A stretch of 64,000 bases of DNA, taken from positions 1,612,001 through 1,676,000 of the forward strand of contig JAFEKR010000007.1 of assembly GCA_019022495.1 (NCBI GenBank), in the 5' to 3' direction. Shown here one piece after another: positions 44,509 to 56,830 of this stretch. The notes under the pieces were generated by a model. That model had not been told where the DNA came from. It ran no database searches and saw only the letters and a program-made list of their open reading frames with translations. The translations under genes were made by a program, and so were the position numbers. The DNA is from Epichloe hybrida. Lineage: Eukaryota > Ascomycota > Sordariomycetes > Hypocreales > Clavicipitaceae. The stretch's first letter is position 1. Each line of letters starts with the position of its first letter.

Positions 44509-46130
44509 ATGCGCAACACACTAATTTTCGCCGGCAATTCGTGCCCAGTTCTCACCGGGCAGATATGTGAGAACCTCGGCATGACACCCGCTGACGCGGA
44601 ACTGACACAATTCTCCAATGTGAGCTTCCCATAGCTCGTGCTTCCTTACGCAACCCGTCAACCGCATATGCCGATTCCGGCTAACACGATCAAGGGCGAG
44701 ACAAGTGTCAGGATCCTGACGAGTGTACGAGAAAAAGACGTGTTCGTCGTTCAGTCGGGAAGTCCGAAGATCAATGATTCCATTATGGAGCTGCTTATCA
44801 TGATATCGGCCTGCAAGGGCGGCTCGGCAAACAAGATCACAGGTTCGTGCAGGTACTTTTGAAATTCCCTCCCAACATCCTAGCTGATCCAGATGCAGCT
44901 GTTCTGCCTTACTTCCCGTACAGTCGACAATCTAAGAAGAAAGCTCACAGAGGTGCCATAACCGCCAGAATGCTCGCCAACCTTCTTGGCGTGGCAGGGG
45001 TCAAGCATGTTATCACTGTTGATTTACATGCTTCCCAGATGCAAGGCTTTTTCAAATGTCCGGTCGACAATCTCCATGCCGAGCCTATCATAGCCAAATG
45101 GATCCGTCGTAACGTTCACAACTGGCGAGAAGCCGTGGTGGTGTCCAAAAATGCTGGAGGTACCAAACGAGTCACTTCTCTAGCTGATGCGTTGAAGCTG
45201 AACTTTGGCATGGTTACAACCGACCGGAAACGTGGCACCAATATGACAGCAAGCATGATAATGAATCATTTGGATGGTGTCGACCGACAACCTGAACTTG
45301 AAAATTCTTCGGGGTGTAGTAAATATGCGTCAGCAGGTGGTCAAAGTGTTACAAAACATCAAACTGCACCATCGAGGACCCGACGATTAGTGGATTCGAG
45401 CGGCTCTCCTCCTCGCCAGATAGACGCCTCGGCAACGGCGATGAAGTCCAGATCCAACACAGTGGGTGATGAGAAGTCGACCGGGTCTCGCAAGACTCCA
45501 GATTTTCCAATCAATCAAGATCAACTTTATGACGACTGTCGAGCCCACGAGGTCATCCACGGTCGGTTGGTCCGCGGTCATGTAGTGGAAGACGATTTTC
45601 CGTCTCCAGCCATGTCTACGACAGGAAACAGTCTGCACGAGGACGATTCAATGACCATGTCCCTTGCCTCATCTTTTCTTGTTCCAGAGGGACAAGCCTT
45701 GGGTGGAGGGGGAGACCCAGTTGCCAGTTCTGACGAAGAGGACAACGCATTCCAAGATACAAAAACCGAGCACATGATAACACTTGTCGGAAACGTCAGA
45801 AATCGTACAGTGTTTATCGTAGACGACATGATCGATAAGCCGGGTTCGTGGATTGCTGCCGCAGAGACTGTTGTCAAGAAAGGAGGGGCAAAAAAAGTGT
45901 ATTGCATTGCGACCCATGGCGTTTTCGGTGAAGACTGTCTAGAGCAACTTGAAGCATGCGAGTGCATTGACACAATTCTTGTTACGAACAGCTTCCCAAT
46001 CAACCAAGACCGAGCCAGGAACATTGGCAAGCTTGTTGTCCTTGATTTGTCCTTCCTTCTTTCAGAGGCTATTCGGCGCAACCATTACGGCGAATCGATC
46101 TCGCCGCTGTTCCAGCATACTGGAGACTAA
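44509..46130 (+). CDS. PRS1: Ribose-phosphate pyrophosphokinase (PRPP synthetase), long-insert type
   Basis: Makes PRPP from ribose-5-phosphate and ATP for purine, pyrimidine, His and Trp synthesis. Exons are 44509-44619, 44695-44842 and 44899-46130 (496 residues). The first exon reads [20 protein letters not shown]; exon 2 has [20 protein letters not shown] and [20 protein letters not shown]. The splice acceptor at 44898 gives [18 protein letters not shown], the family sequence; using the AG at 44891 would insert two residues. Then come [46 protein letters not shown] and the PRPP loop [15 protein letters not shown]. About 155 low-complexity residues (roughly 218-375) separate the two halves, as in yeast Prs1/Prs5-type subunits that join Prs hetero-oligomers and cell-integrity signalling. 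The paralogue symbol is tentative. Confidence 0.9.
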
Positions 46131-46992
46131 GTACCACCCTGCTCGGTAACCATAACTCGGAAACCAGTGTTCCCTGGTTCAGGTAACGGAGTTGCTCTTC
46201 AAGCTTGTGTTCTTTTCCTAGCGCGGCGTCTCGGCATTTCCATCGATGGTATGGGTTGTAGTTGCGACAAGTCAATATGCTTGTATTATTTGCTTCGCTT
46301 TGCAAGAGGAGTCTTCGAGCGAAGGATTTCGGGGTCTATAATCGCCTTTGTATCCAATTGTAGCAATTGGATCATCTGTGTCGTAAGTGTCCATGATTGA
46401 CAATGCATCAAAGCTAGTTTACCAAGTGTGAACTACCCAGCGGTGCTACCCTTGTGGTAGCAAGGATCCGATTCAGCCTAGAATGGATCCTTAACGGAAC
46501 GCTGGTAGATAAATCACGATTCTAGAAGGCCTCGAGCTCTGGCCTCGACTGGTCATCACCACACTGGTAGCGTGGGCGCGAGGCAAGAGAAAGTTTCGTA
46601 CATGACATTGAATTCCTAGATATGATATTGAATTTCAATAAAAAAATTGCTCATTTTTTTGCACATTGGTTGTGGCCAATGCATCGGATTTGGGAGGACA
46701 TCGGGATTCCTGGCGATACCGAGCCAGTGTGACAATTAACATACTGATGAAAGAGACCACAGTGATAGATTCCCGGTGTGACGCGGGCCTAGATCCGTTA
46801 TTAATAGACCAATCCGGTGAATCTCGGTGCTTATTGTGACCAGAGTAAATATCATCTATCTAGCATCCACTGTTCCATCAAAATAACAACCAACATTAGC
46901 AGTATTTTCTACCTAGCATATTTGGTCAAAAACCACAACATTGCATGGTCTCCTCAAACGACACTGCAGCAAGTCTGTTGGCCATACCTCAT
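46131..46992. other. Convergent intergenic region with paired stem-loops
   Basis: 860 bp between the 3' ends of the PRPP synthetase and dehydrogenase genes. No coding content recognised. Two adjacent perfect stem-loops at 46445-46492 are listed separately. Confidence 0.4.
46445..46492. repeat. Two adjacent perfect stem-loops
   Basis: GCTACC/GGTAGC (46445-46461, 5-base loop) is followed by AAGGATCC/GGATCCTT (46462-46492, 15-base loop). They lie in a convergent 3' region; role unknown. Confidence 0.5.
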
Positions 46993-48134
46993 TCAAGTAC
47001 CTCGCCTGTACATAATGAGGGCGGATGCCTTTAAGGAGGATAGATGACATTAGCTCCACCCAGAGTGCACCATTTCAAGTCATCAAAGACGTACCTGGTG
47101 ATTCGGAAATACCAGTGTGTCAGCGACGACAACGTTTTCCCGACGGGTCGCCGTGAAGACAACTACCTCTGCAATATCATCGGGTGTGAGCGGCTCACAC
47201 CCACTAGCGTCGCAGCCATGGCATTAGCAATCACACGACAGAAGGTGGTGATATGTTCGACTTACGCATAGACTGCATCGGCTTTGGCTTTATCTCCATT
47301 GAACCTGACAAGCGAGAACTCCTATGGCAGGTTTGTCAATATGTCGGCGATTCGATTAAGATTTCTGGTTGAGAATTAAGAGCCCTACCGTCTCGACTTG
47401 CCCAGGATCTATCTCAATAACTCTGATTCGCGTCGTAATGAGCTCTTTCCGCAAGCTGTCCGTGAAACTTCGCACTGCAGCTTTGGTAGCGCAATATATG
47501 GAACCGCCTGGGTATGCTTCACGACCGGCTATCGATCCTACATTAATGATGTCGCCTTGACCTCCGTCATCACGATTTTGAAATATAGGCAGAATAGCCT
47601 GAGTCATATTGATTAGCCCTGTAACGTTGGTCGCAAACATGACCTGCATGTCGTCCTGGCTTATGTCGGGAGCACGTGCTACGCCTTTGACGAGGCCACT
47701 TCTAACAAATCAAGCATGTCAGCTCCTCTGGATTGGTAATTTAGGGTGTGGATGTCGGTTCCTGAACAAAACATATATAGAGAAATACTGGTGTATAAAC
47801 ACATATGTGTCGCGGACAGGTTCACTTACGCGTTATTAACAAGGACTTGTATGTCTCTCCACTCTTCGGGTAAATCATTGACGAATTTGCGAACCTCTTC
47901 AGCGTTGCTCACGTCGAGTTTCACGGCGAGGACTTTCACGTCGTCTCCAACCTCCTGGGCAATGTCGGATGCTACCTCGCACAAAGTGTCTATCCGACGA
48001 GCAGTCAGAATCAGACGTAAGTTATCAGGACTCGTTCGTGCAAATTCAAAGGCGGTGGACCGTCCAATTCCAGAAGATGCACCCGTTATAAGCACAGTTT
48101 TGCCCGATAAGCGCTTGGCGGCTGCAGACGCCAT
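46993..48134 (-). CDS. NADP-dependent short-chain dehydrogenase (serine 3-dehydrogenase/Ymr226c-like)
   Basis: Classical SDR oxidoreductase of the group that oxidises serine, 3-hydroxyisobutyrate or allo-threonine. Five exons: 48134-47830, 47701-47389, 47321-47266, 47203-47095 and 47028-46993 (272 residues). The Rossmann motif TGASSGIG is at residues 17-24. NVTGLINMT and the catalytic set Ser158, Tyr171 and Lys175 ([20 protein letters not shown] then TK) are intact. After the fold come [20 protein letters not shown], the splice [13 protein letters not shown] and [15 protein letters not shown], ending MYRRGT. The Met at 48134 ([17 protein letters not shown]) is the first that gives a normal SDR start; open frame further upstream is unlikely protein. 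It is the last intact gene before the AT-rich block. Confidence 0.92.
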
Positions 48135-48480
48135 CGTGCGCAGGTTGCTACTATGGCAAACGGTGTCAAAATAACCGGCGCAGCCTGTTTGTTGTAGGCC
48201 GCCGCCAACGAAGCTTTGCGCAAATGGATGGCCGCGAGAAGAAAATTTCAACCGCGCGGGACGAATCCGGAGTATGGGCAGCCAAAGGAACATCTAGGCG
48301 ATGTTGATGGACACCAGCTCGTAGTCGTCCATACAAGAATATCGACGATTGAGTCGACACGAAGGTGGGGGGGTACCTAGGAGTTAGGCTAACATCTAAG
48401 TCGGAGTTCTCTCGGTAGGTGGGGCAATTAATATACTGTTGTGCGTTGGGCACGTGACTTGAAAAGATCTTCCCTACTAG
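48135..48480. promoter_or_regulatory. Promoter of the dehydrogenase gene and edge of euchromatin
   Basis: Normal-composition DNA upstream of the dehydrogenase, with a CACGTGAC box at 48451-48458. Composition falls abruptly to AT-rich at about 48475. Confidence 0.4.
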
Positions 48481-49420
48481 GATAAAGAAGGTTAGAAAAG
48501 GATTAGATTAAAGCTATCTTTTATTATATAAATAGAAGGATAAAAGCTTTTCTTTTATAGAGAAAGCTATTATATTATAGATTATATGCTTTTATTATAA
48601 ATTATTACGTTTAGTAATATATATCTTTAGCTCCCTTAATATAGTTATAGGTATAGATTTATTTATTATAAACACTATATTTACTATTAGGTAATATACC
48701 CCCTAGTTAGTGTTAAGGTTATTATAATTACTAACTATTATCTTAGCTAGTAAATATATAGTATTTTAGTAGTGCCTAAATTTAATATAAATTTAAAGTA
48801 AGCTCTCTTACTTTTATACTTATACTTCTTTTCTATAAAGAATCTCTTAATATAATAATTATAGGCTTTCTTTTCTTCCCTTTATAATATACTTTTTATT
48901 AACTAGCTTATATTTTAATTAATATAAATTCTAATATATATACTTAGGCTAAAGAGAATCTTTACTCCTAGGAGAGCTTAATTACTCTTTAGTAAATTAC
49001 TTATATTATAGCTAATTTAGCTATATATTCTTATCTAAGCCCTAGTATAGCTTATAATAATTCTTTACCTCCCTTAGCTAAGTCTAAGCTACCTATTAGT
49101 AATTCTTTACTAATTAGTACTAAGTTACTTACTAGTAAGTTACTATTTCCTAAAGAGAAGTAAGAAAAATACCCTAAGTATACTTCTTTATAAACCTTAT
49201 ATTCTATAAGAGCCTAGGTAAGGGGAGAATACTTAAGGTATAATCCTCTATAAACTTTATAAAAATAACCTATTAGTACTATACTTTCCCTTTCTCTCTA
49301 GTATATACTAATAGTATAGCCTAAATTACTTACTTCTTAAGGTCTTAAGTATAATATTCCTTATAATAAGTATATTTAAGTAAGCCTTATAGGCAGAGTA
49401 TTACACTAAAACGTGTAGTA

Positions 49421-49475
49421 TAGTGTAGTATTTGTAGTGTAGTGTAGTAACTACACTACAAACTACACTACACTA
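49421..49475. repeat. ACTACACT inverted repeat
   Basis: TTTGTAGTGTAGT (49431-49443) and its perfect complement ACTACACTACAAA (49450-49462) flank a 6-base centre, and the arms extend imperfectly to 49421 and 49475. Further AACTACACTAACTATA-like copies follow at about 49479, 49504 and 49570, interrupted by A-runs and T-runs. Confidence 0.7.
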
Positions 49476-49980
49476 TAAACTACACTAACTATAAGGAAAA
49501 AAAAAACTACACTATACTAACTATAAAAAAAAAACTATAATATATTACACTACAAATTTTTTTTCCTAAACTACACTAACTATAAATACTATAAATATAG
49601 TATTAGACTTTTTATTAGTTATTAGTATTTATAAGGTTAAAAGAAAGCTAGTTATATAAAAGCTTTTATTATTACCTATTTTATTAAATTAGTTATAAAA
49701 TTTATAAAATTATATTATTTTTATAATTTTATTATAACTAAGTAAGGTTATATATAATATTATACTTTTTTAATAATACTATTTAACTTAATACTTTATT
49801 TCCCTAATATAACTTAAAGAAAAACCTTTTTATTATATTATTTACTATTTCTATAAATTATTTTATATTTCTATAAATTATTATTATTACTTATTTTAAA
49901 AAAACTATAAAAAGAACTACTAGTAAACTTAATATAAGTAGCTTATTATATCTTATTATAGCTTATAATAGCTTATAATA

Positions 49981-50090
49981 CTAATATTACTAATATTACT
50001 AGTATTACTAAGATTACTAAGATTACTAAGATTACTAAGATTACTAAGATTACTAAGATTACTAAGATTACTAAGATTACTAAGATTACT
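49981..50090. repeat. 9-bp tandem satellite (ATTACTAAG)n
   Basis: About a dozen head-to-tail copies of a 9-bp unit. The first units read ATTACTAAT or ATTACTAGT and the later ones are identical ATTACTAAG. Directly visible. Confidence 0.9.
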
Positions 50091-50828
50091 TATAATATTA
50101 TTAGTGTTAAAGTTTAATAAATAATAAATAATAAATAAATAACTTAAATATAAATACTAGTAATTATAAGTAAATTACTATAGTAAAAGCTATAGTTTTT
50201 AATAACTTAGTATTTTAAGGTTTTTAAAAATATTAATATTATAAAAATGTTTTCTCTTTTATATTTTTTTAAAATAATAATAAAAGTAAAATAATAGTAA
50301 TAATAGTAATTAAGTAATAATAGTAATAATAGTAGTAATAATAGTAATTAAGGTTATTAAAGTTATTAAAGCTCTTATAATAAGTATAGTATATTATATA
50401 AAAGTAAGTCTTAGTTTTATTTTAAAAAATAAGTTAAACTTATTTTTTATAGCTTAATTAAGCTATATAGGGTAATTAAAATAATACTATTAATTATTTA
50501 TTAATAGATTATAAATATTAGTTTATTATATTCTTTATTTATATATTATAGTAATAAGATATATAAAGTTACTATATATAACTTCTTAAGGCTTTAGAAT
50601 TATAAAGCTAAAAGTAATATTTAATTAGTTTAAATCTTAAATAAATAGTTTAAGCTTTTTTTAAGTTCTTATTATATTAAGAATAAGATTTAAGTACTAA
50701 GTATATATTTTATTAACTTCTAGTAATTTATCTAGATTTCTTAATTAATTTTATTCTATTAGTTTAGGGTATTTTTTATTTAAAATAATAATAATAATAT
50801 TTTAAAATATAAAATAATTAATAGTAAT

Positions 50829-50960
50829 TGTGGCTTCCTTCGGACCTTCGGACAATAGATAGTCTGACCGTGGCCAAAGAGTGAAGCCACCGAAGGGATG
50901 CACGCGATGCGATTAAATACATCGCAAGCTACCCCGCTTTATTAGCAGTAGCACCGCACT
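50829..50960. repeat. GC-containing island in the AT-rich block
   Basis: Unlike its surroundings it contains CTTCGG direct repeats and an 8-bp inverted repeat GTGGCTTC (50830-50837)/GAAGCCAC (50883-50890), plus CACGCGATGCGATT. It may be the unmutated edge of another repeat or a relic of single-copy DNA. I cannot assign it. Confidence 0.5.
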
Positions 50961-51218
50961 ATAGCCTTACTTTCCCCCCTTTTTTGCTTACCTTCTCTTC
51001 TAGCTAGATTCCTCTCCTTCTCCCTCTTCTCTTCTCTCTTAGTAATTAGCTATTATTATTAACTTTATTAAATTTAACCCCTTTATACTAGTGTAATGTT
51101 CCTTAGTATAACTAATACTAATTAGTGGTTAACTATAACTATAGATAAGTTAGGTATTATAAGAAAAGATATTTCTATAGATAACGTAGCCCCTTACCTC
51201 TTAAGCTAACCTAGATAG

Positions 51219-51223
51219 GCTAT
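51219..51223. repeat. Target-site duplication, left copy (GCTAT)
   Basis: GCTAT directly abuts the left LTR and is repeated at 59108-59112. Confidence 0.8.
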
Positions 51224-51493
51224 TGTCACGGCTTGCACCAAAAGGTTAAGAACGAAGTAATAGCTAAGACTATCGCAGTCGCTACTAGATAGATACTAGC
51301 TAGGGGTAAGTGCGTGAAGGTTTTAATCTCTAACCTAGCACTAATAATATGCATAGTCTTTAATAAATACCTTACTTTATAAGCATATAGCTATCTTATA
51401 GCTAGCTAGCCTCTTTATTATTTATATAGCTTAAAGGTTCTCTAAAGACTTACTTTAATAAATATCCTATCTTTAACCTTTACGCTCCTAATA
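51224..51493 (-). repeat. 3' LTR (left on this strand)
   Basis: 270 bp aligning without gaps to 58838-59107. The outer end TGTCACGGCTTGCACC is unmutated; the inner end has become CTAATA where its partner has CTAACA. The element is on the minus strand, so this is its 3' LTR. Confidence 0.9.
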
Positions 51494-51498
51494 TAATA

Positions 51499-51506
51499 CC
51501 CCCCTT
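51499..51506 (-). promoter_or_regulatory. Polypurine tract beside the 3' LTR
   Basis: CCCCCCTT on the plus strand is AAGGGGGG on the element strand, five bases inside the LTR edge. That is the expected place for the plus-strand primer of reverse transcription. Confidence 0.6.
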
Positions 51507-53699
51507 ATATATAATTAACCTTAATTATAAAATAAGCTACTTACTTAGGGTATAGTTACTATATTAAAGCTTTGTAATAAAAAATAAGATAAGGTACCTT
51601 ATATCTAGATATATAAGTGAATAAAAAGAAATAATAATAATAATACTACTAATTAAAAATAACCCCTTATTATAGTTAGTAATATTTTAATAGTAGCTTA
51701 TATATAGCTTTACTATAGCAAAATAAATATTATTACCTATTATATAGCTAGAAAAAATAATATAAATAACCTATATTAATTTTTATAATTAGTTAAATAA
51801 ATAAGGTACTTAATGCTAGGGTTTTAAATAGTCTAACTAGAGGGCTTATATTATAGTTACTATAAGCTTATAGCTATTAGGCATATATGCGTTTAGTAAT
51901 GCTAATAGTTATTATTATAATTTATAAATCACCTATATATAGTGTGTTAAATTACTTAAGGGGTCTAAGGTTAATATAAAAGAGACTAATTTTTCCCTCC
52001 TTTTACACTTTTCCTTTCTTTTATAATATCCCTTAACCTTATAAGTTACCCTTACTAGCTAAGTAATAGCTCTCTTATTACTATTACTTAGTAGTTACTA
52101 ACCTCTTTTAGTCCCTAATTATTATTATTATTTATCCTTATTTATCTTAGTTTCTTACCCTTATCTAGCTTATAAGTTTATACTCTTATTAGCATAACTT
52201 CCCTATCTAGTCTATTATAGCTAACTTATAGCTAGTTTACTATATTTAAGTCTTATACCTAAACTTTACCTTTATTAATACCTTAAGAAGATTTATTAAC
52301 TAAGAAATCTCCTATAAAGTTTTCTTAAAAGCAAACTTTTTCTAAAATCTTATTATAAGTTTATTATATCCTTATAGTGTCTCTATTACTAACTTACTAC
52401 TAGTAAAATAACTTTAAAGAAAATTCTATATATACACTATTATTAGTAAGTAGTAATATAGAATATTCTCCTAAAAAACAGTACCTATAAGATTCTAGGA
52501 TACCTTATTAATAAAAAAACCTTCCTAGCTAAATATAATAAGTCTTTAAGTATAATATCTTTACTTACTTACTGCTTTTTTATAGCTAATATTTAATAGG
52601 CTATTTAATAAAATATACTTATTACTTCTAAAATAATAAAAACTATATTATAGTATATCTTTCTTAACTAAAATCTACCTAGTTATTACTAATACACTAC
52701 TAGACTTTAGCTTAAATTATATAGCTTTATAATAAGCTATTTAAACTTATTAAAGCTACTTCTAAAGGTAACTATTACTATTAAAATAAAGTAAGTATAA
52801 TCCTATTTCCTAGACACTAGATTACTACTAACTTACTACTAGCCTATTATAAAAGTAAAGAAAAAGCTATAAAATACTATCTTAGTTTATAAAAATTCTA
52901 ATAAGTATAGTTATATTTACTATACTTAAATATTTACTAATATTACTTATAAGGTAAAATATAATAAATACACTATAATAGTATTACTAAGTAATACTAT
53001 AAATCTAAAGACTTAAATTAATATTTTAAACTCTCTTTACTTTATAGCTTAGAATATCCTAAAGGTAAGCTTTCTTAATATATATAGCTAATGCTTAACT
53101 AACTTACTAGTAGTTTACACTAAATACTATTAATTTACCTAAATATATTAGTTTTATTAAGCTCCTTAGTATACTTTAGGTTTATATATATAAAGAGAGG
53201 GATTCTAATAATAAAGATACTCCTAAGGCCTCTTCCTTTATAGCTCCTATAGTTACTAATAATAATAAAGGACTAGTAGTCTTAGAGGCTAACTCTATTA
53301 TAAAGGGATAAGTGCTTAGTAGCTATATAATAAATTATTTAAGTTATCTAAGTAAATTAACTTTATTTTCTAATATCTTTAGTATATTAAGTTATAAAAT
53401 ATAACTACCTTATATTAACTTTACTACTTAGCTATTACTTATAGTTATTAATAATTTCTCTAGTAATAAAATCCCTTTTTAATACCTAAGAATTCTCTAA
53501 AGTATTATATCCTTTCTATTTAACTAGATATTTATAATACCTTCTATTATAGTAATATAAAATAATTCTCTTAACTTTAAACTCTTATTTATTATCTTTA
53601 ATAGTATCTTATAGTAAGGGCGTATTTTCTATATTAATTAGGTCCCCTTTAAAAGGTTTAAGACTAGTAATATTAAATATATTATATAATTAAGTCCTA

Positions 53700-53860
53700 G
53701 GTAGTAATTTTAATTAATATACTAATCTATAACTTCTAATTACCTTTTTAATCTTATAGAGGCCTAAATACTTTATAGCTAGCTTCTTACTAAGGTGTCT
53801 TAGGTTAATGTTTTTTATTAATAATAAAATATAGTTACTAACTTTAAACCTTATTAGAGT
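53700..53860 (-). pseudogene. Integrase C-terminal relic
   Basis: The minus-strand reading gives INLRHLSKKLAIKYLGLYKI followed by KKVIRSYRLVY and then a stop. It resembles the conserved gypsy integrase tail (LRRPSKKLDxRYxGPFxV). Confidence 0.65.
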
Positions 53861-56219
53861 TCTCTTTTAGTTATAATATTTTTTATACTAAGTCTATAAG
53901 TTACTTAAAAGCTACTTAATTATAGTATACTTCTCTCTTAGTGCTAAAATCCTACTTTTAGCTTAATTATTTACTAAAGGGATGTTTACTACTACTTACT
54001 ATAGACCTCTAGGATTATAACCTTATAATGCCTTTACTAGTGTGTAGCTATGCGTTAAGTAATTGCTTATATTATACATAAATTACGCTATTAATAGGTT
54101 ATTTACCTAATTAGTTTATTTAGTATAAGTAAAAGCCCTTAAATAATATTCTAAGACCTAGTTTAAATATTTTATCTAACTATTTATCTAGGGGTAAAAA
54201 GCAGTGCTAAGTAGCCGCTTTATTATAAAAAGATAGCAAAAAGTTATCTAGAAACCACTAGTAAATATAAAACCTTAGTTTATTATAATACCTTCTAGGG
54301 CTTTATAGTCTCTAAAAACATATTCTAAGAACATAGTTACTAGCCTATTACTAGTTAGTTACGTTAAAACAGGGATATAAATACTATATTTTATAAAATA
54401 GTTAATAATAACTAAAATTATGTTATAGGTTTAATTTAAATCTTTTACTAGTAAAAGTCTAGTAATAAAATCCATTAATAATTCTTAAAAAGGGTAATTA
54501 GGCACTAGTAATATAGCTAGCTTACTATATAGTTTATAATGCCTTAGTTTTAAAGTCTAATAATTTACATAAGTACTAATATATACCTTTATATCTTTCT
54601 TTATTATTAGCTAATAATATTAGTTTATAATCTAATAAAGAGTTTTACTTACTCCTTAGTGCCTAGTAGTAAGGTTATTATAAGTTAGTAACAAAATTTC
54701 TTTCCTTATACCTAGAGGAATAAAAATATAATTCTTAAATATTAATAGCTTAGAGAGTCTAATTAACTATATCTAGGACATAGCTAGATTACTACTTTTA
54801 AGTAACTTTAATTAAGCTATAGCAAAGTTATTACCTTACTATACTTTATATAATAAGACTTAAATTAGGGGTTTTAATTCTAAGCTCTTTTCTAGAAAGT
54901 TAAAGTTAAACTTAAAAGAGCTTCTTTAAATAAATTAAATCCTAGCTATAATATCTCTATAAGTAATTAGTTTAATAGATACTTCTAGTCTTATAAGGAT
55001 ATAGATAAGTAACGTTTTTAAGGGGTGCCCTTACTACTTACTAGCAATAACCTATGCTAGTCTATCCCTATTAGTAATAGCTAGTTTAATAGGAAAATTA
55101 AAATAATTAAGCAATAAACAATATATACACTAGGTACTAATAGTATTACTATAGCTAGCTTATTGCTTATTAATAGAAGTATAAAAAGTATTAAATAACC
55201 CTACTAATATAACTTTTCTAAGGTTATCTAGATTATTAGGTTCTTTAGGAATATAGTTAAGTTATGATTTTTTAAAACCCTAGATATTAGCAGTGTTATT
55301 ACAGCGTTATTATAACTAACTATTAGTTACATTAAGTGACGTTTTTATGAAGCCTATAGTATTAATAATATTACTATAGTGTTCCTATCTCTTAGTATTT
55401 ATAAATTTAGATAAAAAGGTAAGAAGTTATGTAGTTACTACTTTCTCTTTCCTTACCTTACTTATAAAATCTAGTTTTCTTAAAAGTAAGTTAGTAAGAT
55501 TTAATTTCCCTATATAATATATAATCTTAAAATCAAAAGGATAAAGCTTATTAAGCGTAGTTACTTACTTACTAGTAAGCTTAGGCTTTATAGTAAGGTA
55601 CTTATAGTTTAAATAATCTATAATAACTTTAATTATATAAGCTAAATAAGTAAGATAGTGTCTCTATATATAAAAAGCCTCTTAGATAGCTAATAATTTA
55701 CTATTAGGTATTAAATATTATAATTTAGTATTAGTTATCTTTCTTAATATAAACATAACTAGGTGCTAGTAACCTAGCACTAATATTATAAGTATAGCCC
55801 TAATTACATATCTAGATATATTTATCTTTACTCTAAGATATATAAGTGAGTTAAAATGCACTAAAATTAGCGCTTCCTAAAATCTTTATTAAAGCTCTTT
55901 AAACACTACTAGCTTATAAGGTTTTAGTTTAAATATCACTAGTTAATTCCCTCTAAGGTAATCTATTAATAGAATAATAACTTTACTATACTATTTAATA
56001 AAATAGTAGTAGAATCTAGTAAAACTAAGAAATAACTAAATATTAAAAACGCTACGTAGTATTAGCTAGGTTATAATTACTTTAACTCTTACTAGATCTA
56101 TTATAATACCTTTCTCTAATATCTTAAAGCCTAAAAATTTAATTTCCTTAACTAAAAATTAATACTTCTTAAGGTTAATAAAAAGACTTACCTCTCTAAA
56201 CCTATATAAAACTTATTTA

Positions 56220-56830
56220 ATATGCTCTATATAATCTTTAACCTTACTACTATATATTAGCGTATTATCTAGATAGATAATATAAGTCTTATTAATAAGT
56301 CCTTTAAGAGCATTATTAATATACTCCTAAAAAGTCACTAATATGTTAACTAGTCTAAATAGCATTACTAGATATTTAAAGTGGCTATATTAATAATAAA
56401 ACACTGTTTTTTACTTATTACTTAAGCGAATATATAGCTAGTAGTATATATCTTTTAAATCTAGGACTATAAAAATAACTACGCTTACTAATTAATTAAG
56501 AATTTTAGTAATAAAGGGCAAAGAGGCCTTATTCTTAATTATAATCTTATTTAGGCCCCTATAATTTATATAAAGCCTTAATTTCCCTCCTTTCTTTAGA
56601 ATAAATAAAATTAGGGCTTTAGCTAGGCTAACTAATCTTCTAATTCACCCTTTAAGCTATATACTTATAAGGTACTCTCTAAGAACCTCTAGCTCCCTTT
56701 TAGCTAAATTATATATAAGCCCCTAAGGTAGTGTTTTCCTTTCTTCTAATTTAATTATATAAGTATGCCCTCCTAGTTTAGGAAGCTTACTTACTAACTC
56801 TTTAGAAAAAATATCTATAAACTCCTTATA
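56220..56830 (-). pseudogene. Reverse transcriptase relic, YLDD changed to YLDN
   Basis: Readable through several stops: LVREYL-like helix, ALILFILKKGGKLRLYINYR, GLNKIIIKNKASLPFITKIL, FIVLDLKDIYY, HFKYLVMLFRLVNILVTF and YIIYLDNTLIY. The active-site codon at 56264-56266 reads AAT (Asn). Confidence 0.8.

Noticed and set aside
52300..53310. Plus-strand readable stretch (e.g. KDTPKASSFIAPIVTNNNKG) inside the minus-strand retroelement
   Set aside because: It could be a nested element or antisense frame, but mutation is too heavy and no family motif is secure.
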